A stretch of DNA of 19,518 nucleotides, taken from contig JBJOGJ010000049.1 in NCBI GenBank assembly GCA_046048295.1, positions 1 through 19,518 on the forward strand, in the 5' to 3' direction. The DNA comes from CBDCWA01 sp046048295. Its GTDB lineage: Bacteria; Pseudomonadota; Alphaproteobacteria; Rhizobiales; Hyphomicrobiaceae. The notes below the pieces were generated by a model. The model was not told the DNA's origin and searched no databases. It worked only from the letters and a program-made list of their open reading frames with translations. The translations under genes and the position numbers were made by a program. Shown here in pieces: positions 1-8,648 of the stretch (its first letter is position 1; each line of letters starts with the position of its first letter).

Positions 1-1
1 C

Positions 2-1051
2 ATCCTGAGCACGCTGCGCCCCAGTTCAGGAAACATTACGCAGACCGTATACCTGATCGGCGATGCAGTACTGCTTGCCGCAGTAACCGTGCATGCACGC
101 CTTGCCGGATTGGAGACGATCATCCGCGCCATTCTCATCGCGGCCGGCCTTAACGTGCTACTCGGATACGCCGACCTGTTTGCCTACTGGTCCGGTAACG
201 TCACAGCCCTCGACATCATCAGAAACGCGAACTACGGCATCCTGGCAGAAGTCGAAATCAACGGCGTCAAACGCGTCATCGGGTCCTTTCCCGAGGCGTC
301 CGTCTATGGAGCGACAAGCCTCGTATTCCTGGCCTTCTGCACCGAGTTGTGGCTGCGCGGACTGGCACCGGCGACCACCTTTGCGCTGGCGATGCTGTCG
401 CTTGCGGGGGTCTTCCTGGCCCTCTCATCGTCGGCGTTCTTCGGACTTGGCGCCTATTTTCTCCTGCTATGGCTGCGCTGCACCTGGAAGGTCTCCGTCG
501 GCAAGGCTGCCCGGCAGGAGATGGCGGTGTTCCTGGGTGGACCCGTCGTCGCCCTCACGACTGTGCTACTGCTGGCACTCATGCCTCTCATGGCGGAGCG
601 GATCGCGGACATTTCAGACCGCCTGCTGTTCGAAAAATTCGACACGGCCTCGGGTATCGAACGTTCGCTCTGGAACGAGTACGGCATGAAGGCCCTGTGG
701 GATTCCTATCTTCTCGGCGCTGGCGCCGGTAGCATCAGGACCTCGAGTTTCACTATCGCCGTTCTGGCCAATACAGGGATCATCGGTTTCGCCCTCATGT
801 CGATGTACCTGCTCGGCATGGCAAGGGCCGGCCTCGCCCCTGCGGCCAACGGAGGGTACGGCGCCTACGCGGCGGCCGCAGGCTGGGCAATGATCGCGAA
901 CCTCACGGTTGCAGCCGTCGCTGGCGGCAGCATGGACCTCGGCCTCGCGTTCTTCGTGTTCAGCGGCGTACTCGCAGCGGCAGCTGCGCCGGTCGCTCGA
1001 CGAAAGCCCAGGGCAGCGGCAATTCACGGCAATAACTATAGCTACGGTTAG
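2..1051 (+). CDS. Wzy/O-antigen-ligase-like EPS polymerase, 5' end missing
   Basis: Integral membrane protein that probably joins lipid-linked EPS repeat units on the periplasmic side of the inner membrane. The frame is open from base 2 with no start or stop before it, so the N-terminus lies outside the window; GTG at 89 is only an internal codon. The translation shows several hydrophobic helices, separated by short charged loops. The segment LALSSSAFFGLGAYFLLLW and the later stretch with GAGAGSIRTSSF followed by LANTGIIGF resemble the conserved parts of the Wzy/WaaL (O-antigen ligase) superfamily, in which a serine/arginine-bearing loop precedes a glycine-rich 'small hall' motif. It sits 96 bp before a Wzz-like gene, which is the classical partner. 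Sequence identity within this superfamily is low, so polymerase versus ligase is decided here by context only. Confidence 0.72.
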   Translation: MLSTLRPSSGNITQTVYLIGDAVLLAAVTVHARLAGLETIIRAILIAAGLNVLLGYADLFAYWSGNVTALDIIRNANYGILAEVEINGVKRVIGSFPEASVYGATSLVFLAFCTELWLRGLAPATTFALAMLSLAGVFLALSSSAFFGLGAYFLLLWLRCTWKVSVGKAARQEMAVFLGGPVVALTTVLLLALMPLMAERIADISDRLLFEKFDTASGIERSLWNEYGMKALWDSYLLGAGAGSIRTSSFTIAVLANTGIIGFALMSMYLLGMARAGLAPAANGGYGAYAAAAGWAMIANLTVAAVAGGSMDLGLAFFVFSGVLAAAAAPVARRKPRAAAIHGNNYSYG

Positions 1052-1147
1052 CTCTGCAATGCCAAGGCCAATCCGATACAAGGAACATTGCTTGACAGTA
1101 CCCGAGGCCACCACTGAAGCGGACTATGCCAGCAGAGGACTGGTGCA

Positions 1148-2311
1148 ATGACGGACAGCACACAGATCGATGATGCGCAAAAACAGCTCGGCCTGAGCGA
1201 GATTTCCTGGTTCATCCAGACCTTCTGGCGCCAGATACTCATCTGCGGGATCCTGGCCGGCATCTTCGGTGCGTTCTTCTCGCATCTCCTGCCACGCACC
1301 TACACGGCCACGGCGGCCGTCATCTACGAGCCGACCGCCGGCCCCACTTTGTCGTCCAGCGCCCGCTGGCTCGAATCGAGCCTGGAAACGAACATGCGCA
1401 TCGAAAGCCAGGTGGAGATCGTACTATCCAGCAGCGTGGCCGAAGATGTCGTCCGCCAAGCCAGCCTGTACAAAGATCCGGAATTCGAAAAGCCAATGTC
1501 GCTGCGCAACAGGCTGTTGAACGCGCTCTATCCGATCGGCTCGTCGAATGCCAAGCCGTCAAGCCCAGCTACGTTGCCCCAGCCCGCCCAGCCGGAGGAA
1601 ATTCCACAAGCGCAAATCGACAAGGCGGTTCCGAACCTCCTGAGCCGCCTCACTGCCCGTCGCGTCGGGCGGTCGACGGTCATTGCAATCTCGATGCACG
1701 CCGGAACCCCGGAGAAGGCAACGCGGCTCGCAAACATCGTGGCGCAAAGCTACATCGACGCCGACCTCCGCCGCAAATCGACAGCAATGCGTCGCGGAAG
1801 CCTCTGGCTGCAGGAACGGCTGGAACAGCTGAGACGGCAATCGTTCGACGCCACCCAGGACGTCGAGAATTTCAGGCGGTCGGCGAGCAGCTCGATCAGC
1901 GATGCCGTCGTGAGGCTCGCCGAACTCGAGAGCATCGCACTGACGTACCGTCGCATGTACGAGAATATCCTGCTGCAGCTCACAGATACCGAACAGAAGG
2001 TTTCGTATCCGGTTCCCGACGTGCGAGTCCTGTCTCCTGCAACACTGTCGCGCGTGACGCAGAGCCCCAAGACCAGTCTCATCGTGGCATTCATGACGCT
2101 GCTCGGAATGCTCGGCGGAATAGCCTACGCGCTGTACCAACTGTCGCGCGAGCACTGGTTTCACCCAGAGCCGGTCCCCGCCCAATCCGATACGGCCATT
2201 GCGAACTATGCCGGCCGCAGCGTGCATGGAACAGGCAAACAGCATGGCACCGGACGGCCGGCTTTCCCCGCCAACCCTGCAGCCCCTCGAACGAGTAGAA
2301 GAGATGCTTGA
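1148..2311 (+). CDS. Wzz/GumC-like polysaccharide chain-length regulator
   Basis: Polysaccharide co-polymerase anchored in the inner membrane; such proteins set the length of the polymer made by Wzy and contact the outer-membrane exporter. The 387-residue protein has the family layout: a short cytoplasmic N-terminus, a membrane helix at about residues 30-50, a periplasmic domain starting PRTYTATAAVIYEP, the conserved stretch ISMHAGTPEKATRLANIVA, a helical region rich in Arg/Glu/Gln at roughly 215-270, and a second membrane helix at about 308-332 preceded by the Pro-rich signature (RVLSPATLSRVTQSPK). There is no Walker A tyrosine-kinase domain after the last helix, only about 50 polar residues, so kinase activity would need a separate protein. 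AGAGGA lies about 8 bases before the ATG. The last codons overlap the next gene. Confidence 0.85.
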   Translation: MTDSTQIDDAQKQLGLSEISWFIQTFWRQILICGILAGIFGAFFSHLLPRTYTATAAVIYEPTAGPTLSSSARWLESSLETNMRIESQVEIVLSSSVAEDVVRQASLYKDPEFEKPMSLRNRLLNALYPIGSSNAKPSSPATLPQPAQPEEIPQAQIDKAVPNLLSRLTARRVGRSTVIAISMHAGTPEKATRLANIVAQSYIDADLRRKSTAMRRGSLWLQERLEQLRRQSFDATQDVENFRRSASSSISDAVVRLAELESIALTYRRMYENILLQLTDTEQKVSYPVPDVRVLSPATLSRVTQSPKTSLIVAFMTLLGMLGGIAYALYQLSREHWFHPEPVPAQSDTAIANYAGRSVHGTGKQHGTGRPAFPANPAAPRTSRRDA

Positions 2312-3242
2312 TACCGACACTTCCGCTCACCAGCGGCTGACAACGGCGAGCGACAGTAGCGAAGCTGCAAGAATTGTCGTCGCCATATCAACGGTCGGGC
2401 GTCCGGCAATCCTTCTCGACACGCTTCAACGTATAGCTGCCCAGACCCGGCAGCCAGACGAGATCGTGATTTGCGCACCGGCAGTCGACGATGTCGAAGG
2501 CACCAAATCAGCCTATCCGCATGTACGCATCATCATCGGGCCGCGCGGCCTGCCACACCAGCGCAACGCCATCATCAGGGAACTCGGCGACCAGGACAAC
2601 GTCGTGTTCTTCGACGACGACTTCGTCCCAGCTGCACGCTATCTGGAGGCATTCGAGAAACTCCTCCAGCGCAACCCGAACGTCGTCATGGCAACCGGAA
2701 AGGTGCTTGCAGACGGGATCGGCGGCAAGGGACTGGACTTCGTTGAAGCAGACCGGATCGTGGCACAGGCGAACCAGCCCGACGACGACTGCCCGGCGCT
2801 GGAGGACGTACCCAACGGCTATGGCTGCAACATGGGTTTCCGCGTCGGGGTGGCAAAGCGCAACGGCCTGGCATTCGACGAGAACCTGCCGCTCTACGCC
2901 TGGCTCGAGGACGTCGACTTCGGCCAGCAGCTCGCGCGCCACGGCCGCGTCGTGCGCTGCGATGGCCTGCAGGGCGTCCATCTCGGCATAAAATCCGGGC
3001 GCCAGTCGGGCGTCCGGCTCGGCTATTCCCAGATCGCCAACCCGATCTACCTCATCGGCAAGGGCACGTGCGGCTGGAAACGCGGCGTTTACATGATGTC
3101 ACGCAACTTCGCGGCCAATGTCCTGCGCAGCTTCTCCCCCGAGCCATGGATCGACCGTCGTGGCAGGCTTTCGGGAAACCTCATGGCAATGCGCGATCTC
3201 CTGATCGGCCGCATCGCGCCGAACCGTGTACAGAACCTGTGA
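2304..3242 (+). CDS. Family 2 glycosyltransferase
   Basis: Predicted cytoplasmic GT-A fold enzyme moving a sugar from a nucleotide-sugar onto the growing lipid-linked EPS unit. The start chosen is ATG 2304, which overlaps the TGA of the preceding gene (2309-2311) and has the purine run AGAAGAG just upstream; the frame is open further back to 2199, but that part runs inside the Wzz-like gene. The 312-residue protein begins its nucleotide-binding region with RIVVAISTVGRP (about 23-34). It has an acidic metal-binding motif FFDDDFVP at 102-109, and an acceptor-side motif NGYGCNMGFR (171-180) followed by LEDVDF (201-206), where the ED pair is the usual place of the catalytic base. A HLG at 226-228 matches the late His of many GT2 enzymes. 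Donor and acceptor sugars cannot be read from the sequence. Confidence 0.85.
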   Translation: MLDTDTSAHQRLTTASDSSEAARIVVAISTVGRPAILLDTLQRIAAQTRQPDEIVICAPAVDDVEGTKSAYPHVRIIIGPRGLPHQRNAIIRELGDQDNVVFFDDDFVPAARYLEAFEKLLQRNPNVVMATGKVLADGIGGKGLDFVEADRIVAQANQPDDDCPALEDVPNGYGCNMGFRVGVAKRNGLAFDENLPLYAWLEDVDFGQQLARHGRVVRCDGLQGVHLGIKSGRQSGVRLGYSQIANPIYLIGKGTCGWKRGVYMMSRNFAANVLRSFSPEPWIDRRGRLSGNLMAMRDLLIGRIAPNRVQNL

Positions 3243-4564
3243 CGATCCACCCCATCAATGCCCAAATGCGTAGTCTGCCAAGCGTAGACGACACCCGGAC
3301 GGCTAACGGGGCGCAGAGTACGCCGCAAATCTCTCCACTGCGGCCGAGCCGGGTCGTCGTGCTCAACGACATCTCGAGCATTGGCGGTGGCGCTACGGGA
3401 ATTGCGCACGCAAGCGCGATGCAGCTGCGCGAGCGCGGCATTCCGGTCACGCTGTTCGTCGGTGACGATGGCACGAGAGCACGTGAAACAGGGCTTGCCG
3501 ACGAGATCGTCGCGGCCGGCAGCCAGCATATCCTGCACGGGCCTCGCGTCGCGTCGGCTTTCCGCGGCCTGCATAACGAATCCGTCAGGCGGGGGCTTGC
3601 CGAGTGGGTCGAGAAATTCGACACGCCGACCACGATCTATCACGTCCATAGCTGGTCGAAGATCCTGTCGCCCTCGGTATTCCGCGCGTTGAAACCGGTG
3701 CTCGGCCGAACGGTCATTCATGCGCACGACTACTTCTGCGCCTGCCCCAACGGGGGCTTCTACAATTATCCGACCGGCACCCCCTGCAATCTGCAGCCGA
3801 TGAGCACCGCCTGCCTGACGACGAATTGCGATCGCCGCAGCTATGCACACAAGCTCTGGCGGAGCGCCAGACACCTGTACCTGACGTCAATCATGCGCAA
3901 CCACCACATCGGCAGGGTGCTCGTGGTCCACGAGGGCATGATGCCCTTCTTCGCCTCGAGTGGAATTGCGCCCGCCACGATCGGCGTCCTGCGCAACCCC
4001 GCAACCGCCTGGTCCAGCAGTCGCGTCGACGCGGAAAAAAACAGCGCCATCTACTATGTAGGCCGCCTCGACGGCGACAAGGGCGCCGACGTGGCGGCTC
4101 GCGCCGCAAAGCTTGCGGGCGTGCCGCTGCGCATCATCGGCACTGGCCCGATGGAACAAGAGATCGGCCGGCTCAATCCCGCAGCCGAACTGTTGGGCTG
4201 GCGCCCCCCAAGCGAGCTTGCCGTCCTCTGCCGGGAGGCCCGGGCTGTCGTCATTCCCACCAGATGCCGCGAAACCTTCGGGCTGGTCGCGGTCGAAGCA
4301 CTGATGAGCGGCATCCCGGTCATTGCCTCGCGCAACATGCTCCTTGCAAAGGAGATCGCGGCGTCCGGATTTGGAACGACCTGCGACCCGAGCGACGAGA
4401 TCGGCCTCGCAGATACACTCACGCGCATGGCGACGGACGACGCGCTGGTGGCAGCCATGAGCAACGCTGCGTACAAGAACGCATGGAGAATTTCGATGTC
4501 CTGGGAGCAATGGATGGAACGGCTCCTGGGGGTCTATTCGGAAATCCTCGAAGCAGGCCGATAG
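3239..4564 (+). CDS. Family 4 (GT-B) glycosyltransferase
   Basis: Predicted retaining glycosyltransferase of the EPS pathway. The start is uncertain: GTG 3239 gives a 4-base GTGA overlap with the previous stop, typical of coupled genes, while ATG 3266 would shorten the protein by 9 residues; neither has a strong ribosome site. With GTG 3239 the protein has 441 residues. The N-terminal Rossmann half contains VVLNDISSIGGGATG with the glycine-rich loop near 49-54, and HAHDYFCACPNGGFYN at 161-176 with several cysteines, a pattern seen in related EPS glycosyltransferases. The C-terminal half has YYVGRLDGDKGAD and the family hallmark E-x7-E at residues 345 and 353 (ETFGLVAVE), which binds the nucleotide-sugar donor. 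Length and both halves are complete. Substrate unknown. Confidence 0.85.
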   Translation: MTIHPINAQMRSLPSVDDTRTANGAQSTPQISPLRPSRVVVLNDISSIGGGATGIAHASAMQLRERGIPVTLFVGDDGTRARETGLADEIVAAGSQHILHGPRVASAFRGLHNESVRRGLAEWVEKFDTPTTIYHVHSWSKILSPSVFRALKPVLGRTVIHAHDYFCACPNGGFYNYPTGTPCNLQPMSTACLTTNCDRRSYAHKLWRSARHLYLTSIMRNHHIGRVLVVHEGMMPFFASSGIAPATIGVLRNPATAWSSSRVDAEKNSAIYYVGRLDGDKGADVAARAAKLAGVPLRIIGTGPMEQEIGRLNPAAELLGWRPPSELAVLCREARAVVIPTRCRETFGLVAVEALMSGIPVIASRNMLLAKEIAASGFGTTCDPSDEIGLADTLTRMATDDALVAAMSNAAYKNAWRISMSWEQWMERLLGVYSEILEAGR

Positions 4565-4745
4565 CATCGACATGACCTCGGCAGAATGCACCATTGGGGT
4601 TTACCACTTCGGGAAGACGCGCGTGCTGCAACAGAGCGATACAGGTATTCTCCTCCAAGCCGGAAGGACCGTGCGTCGCCAGGCGCATGTGCATCACCTT
4701 GATACCGTGCGCGAAACTTCATCCTGGTTGCGAGTTCAATACGCC

Positions 4746-6167
4746 ATGACGAGTGCCTTTCCGGCTCGACATAAACTCCTTTCCCTCTTCGCGCATGTGC
4801 GCGTTGCGCGTGTCATGGTTCTCCTGGCAGCAATGACCGCAGCGCTTCTCATGGCAGACGTCGTGCAGGCCAAGCAGGCTGGCGATGGCTACCTGCTCGA
4901 TGCGCAGGACAAGGTTCGCATTCGCGTCGTCGAATGGCACCCTGGCGAGGGTAAGCACAAGGAATGGGAGGCGCTGAGCGGCGAATACGATATCGGCGCG
5001 GGCGGGCTGCTGTCCCTGCCGTTCCTGGATTCGTTCGCGGTGCGCGGCATGACGACCGAGGTCCTGGCGAAGACGATTTCAGATCGCCTGAAGGAACGCG
5101 CACGGCTGCTGGCCCCGCCGTACACGTCGGTCCAGATCATCAGCTACCGGCCGTTCTATGTCGTAGGGCAGGTGGAGCGACCGGGTGAATACAGCTACCG
5201 GCCCGATCTCACCACCGTCAAGGCGGTGGCGCTCGCAGGCGGAACCTATCGTGGCGGCAGCCTGCAGGGCAATTTCGTCATGCATCGGATCAATGCCGGC
5301 GGACTCGTGCAGGAGTCGACGTTGAACCTCCGGCGGGCATATGTCCGACGGGCACGCCTGCTCGCCGAACTCGAAGACCTGAAGAGCGAGACGATCGAAA
5401 TCGGCCAGGCCGTCTATCCGCCGGAGCTTCCGCGCAGCAAGCAGCTAGAGGAACTCGTGGAATCGGAGGACCGCATCCGCCGATCGCGCATGAGCGGGCT
5501 GAAGTCCCGGCTGCTCGCGCTGAAGCAGATCAGCCGCCTCCTGCAACGCGAGGACACCGCGCTGATCGCCAAGATCGAACTGCAACGCAAGTCCCTCGAG
5601 CTTGCGCAAAAGCAGGGAGACGATCTGGGCGCGCTCAAACAGAAGCGCCTGATCGGCAACCAATTGTGGCTACGGACGCGTCAGACGATCGCCGACGCGG
5701 AAGCCAGGCTTCTCGATCTGGAGACCGCATCACTCCGCGTGAAGCAGGAACTGAGCAAGGCTCAACGCGACGGAGACGACGCGCGCGACACGATACGGGC
5801 GAGCGTCACGAAGGAGCTGCAGGAAACCGAAGCGCTGATCGACATCCTTCGAACCAAGATCCGCACGGCCACGAGCCTGATGTCGGAAGCCGGCGGGCCG
5901 ACTGCCGCCATGATGGGTGCAGATGGCGAGAGCACGGTCGAAGTCGAGTACAAGATCACGCGCAAGGGCAGCAACGGCCGCCAGCATGCGATACTTGCGA
6001 GCGAGGACACACCGGTGCATCCGGGAGATGTGGTGCAAGTCACCGTCAGGCTGATCGAGAACGATGTCTCGAAGAGCACTACAAAACCTGGCGCAGAACA
6101 TTCATCGAGCGGGCGCAACCCGATCAAGGCGCTACCATCGCTGTTCACGGGCCTGCGAAGCAACTAG
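4746..6167 (+). CDS. ExoF-like outer-membrane polysaccharide export protein with long helical hairpin
   Basis: Periplasmic/outer-membrane protein of the OPX (Wza/ExoF/GumB) class that carries the finished EPS out of the cell. ATG 4746 was chosen because it places a signal peptide directly at the N-terminus (hydrophobic core VMVLLAAMTAALLMADVV, likely cleavage after VVQA, residue 42); the frame opens earlier at 4572, but those extra 58 residues do not look like an export signal. After the signal come the polysaccharide-export domain (about 47-133), then an SLBB-type segment (FYVVGQVERPGEYSYRPDLT, about 137-156). The remainder, about 190-390, is charged and heptad-like, forming a long coiled-coil hairpin, and the C-terminus (EDTPVHPGDVVQVTVRL) resembles the beta-rich end of HlyD/AprE-type adaptors. 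The nearest type is ExoF. No lipobox cysteine is seen. The 181-bp gap before it may carry its own promoter, none clear. Confidence 0.8.
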   Translation: MTSAFPARHKLLSLFAHVRVARVMVLLAAMTAALLMADVVQAKQAGDGYLLDAQDKVRIRVVEWHPGEGKHKEWEALSGEYDIGAGGLLSLPFLDSFAVRGMTTEVLAKTISDRLKERARLLAPPYTSVQIISYRPFYVVGQVERPGEYSYRPDLTTVKAVALAGGTYRGGSLQGNFVMHRINAGGLVQESTLNLRRAYVRRARLLAELEDLKSETIEIGQAVYPPELPRSKQLEELVESEDRIRRSRMSGLKSRLLALKQISRLLQREDTALIAKIELQRKSLELAQKQGDDLGALKQKRLIGNQLWLRTRQTIADAEARLLDLETASLRVKQELSKAQRDGDDARDTIRASVTKELQETEALIDILRTKIRTATSLMSEAGGPTAAMMGADGESTVEVEYKITRKGSNGRQHAILASEDTPVHPGDVVQVTVRLIENDVSKSTTKPGAEHSSSGRNPIKALPSLFTGLRSN

Positions 6168-6234
6168 ATGTCCAAGGACGAGGACGCGCGCATTGCACTC
6201 AGCCGCCAAACAGTAAAATCAAGGTAGGCAGGAG

Positions 6235-7686
6235 ATGACCTCGCTCGGCAACAAGATCATGCGCGGTACCGTCTGGATCGCCATCGAAAGATGGCTCGAC
6301 CAGATCTCCGTGCTGATAATCCTCATTGTGCTGAGCCGCCTGCTGGGGCCGGAAGCCATCGGGCTTGCGGCACTGGCGCTTGCATTCCCGATGCTGATAG
6401 CCGTACCGTTCAACAACGGCATTGCCGACGCCGTCGTGCAACGAGACGACCTTGACGCCAGGCACCTCGATACGGCCTTCCTGACCTACCTCGCCGCAGG
6501 CAGCATTCTCGGCCTGGCGATCTGGCTGTCATCCGGCACCGTCGCACATCTCATGGGATCGCCCGTTCTCGGCACGCTGCTCGCCTGGACGGCCGTGATA
6601 CCGCTCGTCCTCGCCGTCGAGGCCGTCCCGGCGGCGCTGTTCAGGCGTACATTGGATTTCCGCACGCTCGCCATCCGATCCTCGATCAGCACGCTGGCAG
6701 CCGGTGTAGTCGGCCTGTGGCTGGCACTGAACGGCTACGGCGTGTGGAGCCTGATCGCGATGCAGATTGCCCGCGTCGTGATGCGGGCAACCATCGTCTT
6801 GACACTGAGCACATGGCGCCCCGGCCTGCTCCTCTCGGCGCAGCATGGGAGAGAGCTCATCGCCTTCGGCATTCCGATTACTGCATCCAATCTGCTCTGG
6901 CAGATCTACGAGGAAGCGCCGAAATGGATCATCGGCGCGCTCATAAGCCCGGCCGCAGTCGGACTCTACGTGCTGGCCCGGAAACCGATCGACATGCTGG
7001 CGCACCTTCTCGTCGCCCCGATCCAGTTCATGACGATGCCGGCAATTGCTCGAATGCAGAACGACAGGGCGCTGATCCGACCGTTCTTCGAGAGCGCGAC
7101 CACGCTGACCGGAATCATCGGCTTCCCGACGTTCGTCGGCGTCGCGGCCATTGCCCCTGAAGCGGTACCGATCATTCTTGGGAACCAGTGGATAGATGCC
7201 GTACCCGTGTTGCAGATACTGATGCTGCTCGGACTGGCCCGCACCTTCGATGGAATATGCGGTGGGGCACTGGTTGCGCTAGGCCATGCCGGTCTTGCAA
7301 TGAACCTATCGCTCGCATACGTCCTGCTCATGATCCCCTTCACCGTAGCCGGGGCTACCATCAGCCTCGAGGCAACTGCTGTTGGGATCGTGGCAAGCCA
7401 ACTTCTCGTCGTGCCGGTAGTCCTCTACTTCGCGCGGAAACGCGCCGGAATAAGCACCCGCAACCTTTCGAATCTACTTTTCCGCCTACTGATCTCTACC
7501 GCAACCATGGTGATCGGCATTATGGTGTGGCGAAGCGCTGCGATGGCCCATGGCCTGCCGTTACCGGGTATCCTGCTCGGCAGCATCGCGACGGGTGCTG
7601 CAACCTATGCCGCAGTCGCAATCGTACTGCTACGCGACGAGATCTGGGCGGCGGGAACGCTCATCATGCGGGCGCGTAGCGCCTAG
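6235..7686 (+). CDS. Wzx/WzxC-like polysaccharide flippase
   Basis: Inner-membrane transporter of the polysaccharide-transporter branch of the MOP superfamily; it would flip lipid-linked EPS repeat units to the periplasmic face. The 483-residue protein starts with MTSLGNKIMRGTVWIAIERW and continues into the LSRLLGPEAIGLAALALAFP segment typical of the WzxC/RfbX group, followed by about a dozen to fourteen hydrophobic helices across its whole length. The length is normal for the family and no break is visible. The ribosome site is slightly unusual: AGGAG touches the ATG directly, while an AAGG lies about ten bases upstream and may be the functional one. It closes the + strand EPS run and is convergent with the next glycosyltransferase, with only 23 bp between the two stops and no hairpin there. 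Confidence 0.87.
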   Translation: MTSLGNKIMRGTVWIAIERWLDQISVLIILIVLSRLLGPEAIGLAALALAFPMLIAVPFNNGIADAVVQRDDLDARHLDTAFLTYLAAGSILGLAIWLSSGTVAHLMGSPVLGTLLAWTAVIPLVLAVEAVPAALFRRTLDFRTLAIRSSISTLAAGVVGLWLALNGYGVWSLIAMQIARVVMRATIVLTLSTWRPGLLLSAQHGRELIAFGIPITASNLLWQIYEEAPKWIIGALISPAAVGLYVLARKPIDMLAHLLVAPIQFMTMPAIARMQNDRALIRPFFESATTLTGIIGFPTFVGVAAIAPEAVPIILGNQWIDAVPVLQILMLLGLARTFDGICGGALVALGHAGLAMNLSLAYVLLMIPFTVAGATISLEATAVGIVASQLLVVPVVLYFARKRAGISTRNLSNLLFRLLISTATMVIGIMVWRSAAMAHGLPLPGILLGSIATGAATYAAVAIVLLRDEIWAAGTLIMRARSA

Positions 7687-7709
7687 CCGAGCCCTACTCT
7701 CGACTTCAC

Positions 7710-8648
7710 TCACGTGTGACTGGGGGTGCGTGCGGTTCCAAGTAACCGCTGCTTGAGGTTTTGCGCCGTCCGCGGGAAGAAATAGCGGATCAGGTCGAGC
7801 ACGTAACGACCGAGCTGGCGCCGCTGAAGGGCGAACCTGAGGACTTTCCCGAACGCTGCGACCCGCGAGGCGGCTTGCGGGTGTCGCCCTGCGATCGCAA
7901 GAAGATGTAACAGCAGGTTGATGTGCTCCATGGATGCACTGGGCCGCGCGTTGGCATTCTGCCATCGACTGCGTTCAGCCTGGCTGTCGATGTTGATGGA
8001 GCGTTGGACATGCTCGCGGTTGTAGAACACCGCATCTGGTGGCGCTTCGACGAGTTTTCCGAGCAACGCCACCTCTGCCAGCAGCGCCCGGTCCGAGCCA
8101 TAGTAACCGCGATGCAGCGTGCTGCGCCTGAGGACGTCCATCCTGAACAGGCCGAAAATCGGGAAGCACGTGCCGCAAAACATGATGGCGTCGCCGAACC
8201 TGGCGGCAGCCGAATCCGACTCGATCGGCGGCATCGAATTCGCCGCGGCCCAGTCGACCGGTGCACCCGCACCATCAATGCATTCCGTCCGTGCAAAAAC
8301 CAGGGCGACATCCGGCCTCGTGTCGAGTACCTCCACGCACCGCTCGAGGAAGCCAGGGCTCAAAAGATCGTCGTGGGCGCACCATTTCAGGTATTCACCC
8401 CTCGCAAGCTCAAACCCGCGATTGTAGTTCTTCGCGGCGCCAAGATTGACCGGATTTCTGTGATAGCGGACGCGGCTGTCGAGACGCTGGTAGCTGTCGC
8501 AGATCTGAGGCGTGGAGTCGCTCGAACAGTTGTCGGTAATGATCAACTCGAAGTCCCGATAAGTCTGGGCGAGGACAGCCTCGATGGCCTGCGCGAGGAA
8601 ATTCTCTCCGTTATAGACCGGGAGTGCAAGTGACACGCGCGGGTTCAT
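7710..8648 (-). CDS. Family 2 glycosyltransferase
   Basis: A second predicted cytoplasmic GT-A glycosyltransferase, on the opposite strand to the rest of the EPS locus. ATG 8648 was chosen because the family's N-terminal strand starts right after it (MNPRVSLALPVYNGENFL); an open frame extends upstream to 8762 but shows no family features. The 312-residue protein carries the nucleotide-binding segment FELIITDNCSSDST (33-46), and the acidic motif WCAHDDLLSPGF (89-100), where HDD is the metal-binding DxD equivalent. The C-terminal part (from about residue 200) is less conserved and ends in a basic helical tail (RTAQNLKQRLLG). No clear ribosome site precedes the chosen ATG. Its position next to the flippase suggests it adds one sugar of the same repeat unit, but independent expression is likely because of its orientation. 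Confidence 0.85.
   Translation of the reverse strand: MNPRVSLALPVYNGENFLAQAIEAVLAQTYRDFELIITDNCSSDSTPQICDSYQRLDSRVRYHRNPVNLGAAKNYNRGFELARGEYLKWCAHDDLLSPGFLERCVEVLDTRPDVALVFARTECIDGAGAPVDWAAANSMPPIESDSAAARFGDAIMFCGTCFPIFGLFRMDVLRRSTLHRGYYGSDRALLAEVALLGKLVEAPPDAVFYNREHVQRSINIDSQAERSRWQNANARPSASMEHINLLLHLLAIAGRHPQAASRVAAFGKVLRFALQRRQLGRYVLDLIRYFFPRTAQNLKQRLLGTARTPSHT

Noticed and set aside
1092..1120. TTGACA before the Wzz-like gene as a -35 box
   Set aside because: No acceptable -10 sequence at 16-18 bases; the nearest TAT-containing hexamer is too far.
3089..3874. - strand frame of 261 codons over the glycosyltransferase genes
   Set aside because: Antisense to two overlapping, motif-bearing glycosyltransferase genes; shadow composition.
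4572..4745. N-terminal extension of the ExoF-like protein from ATG 4572
   Set aside because: The extra 58 residues are polar and would bury the signal peptide, which starts properly from ATG 4746.
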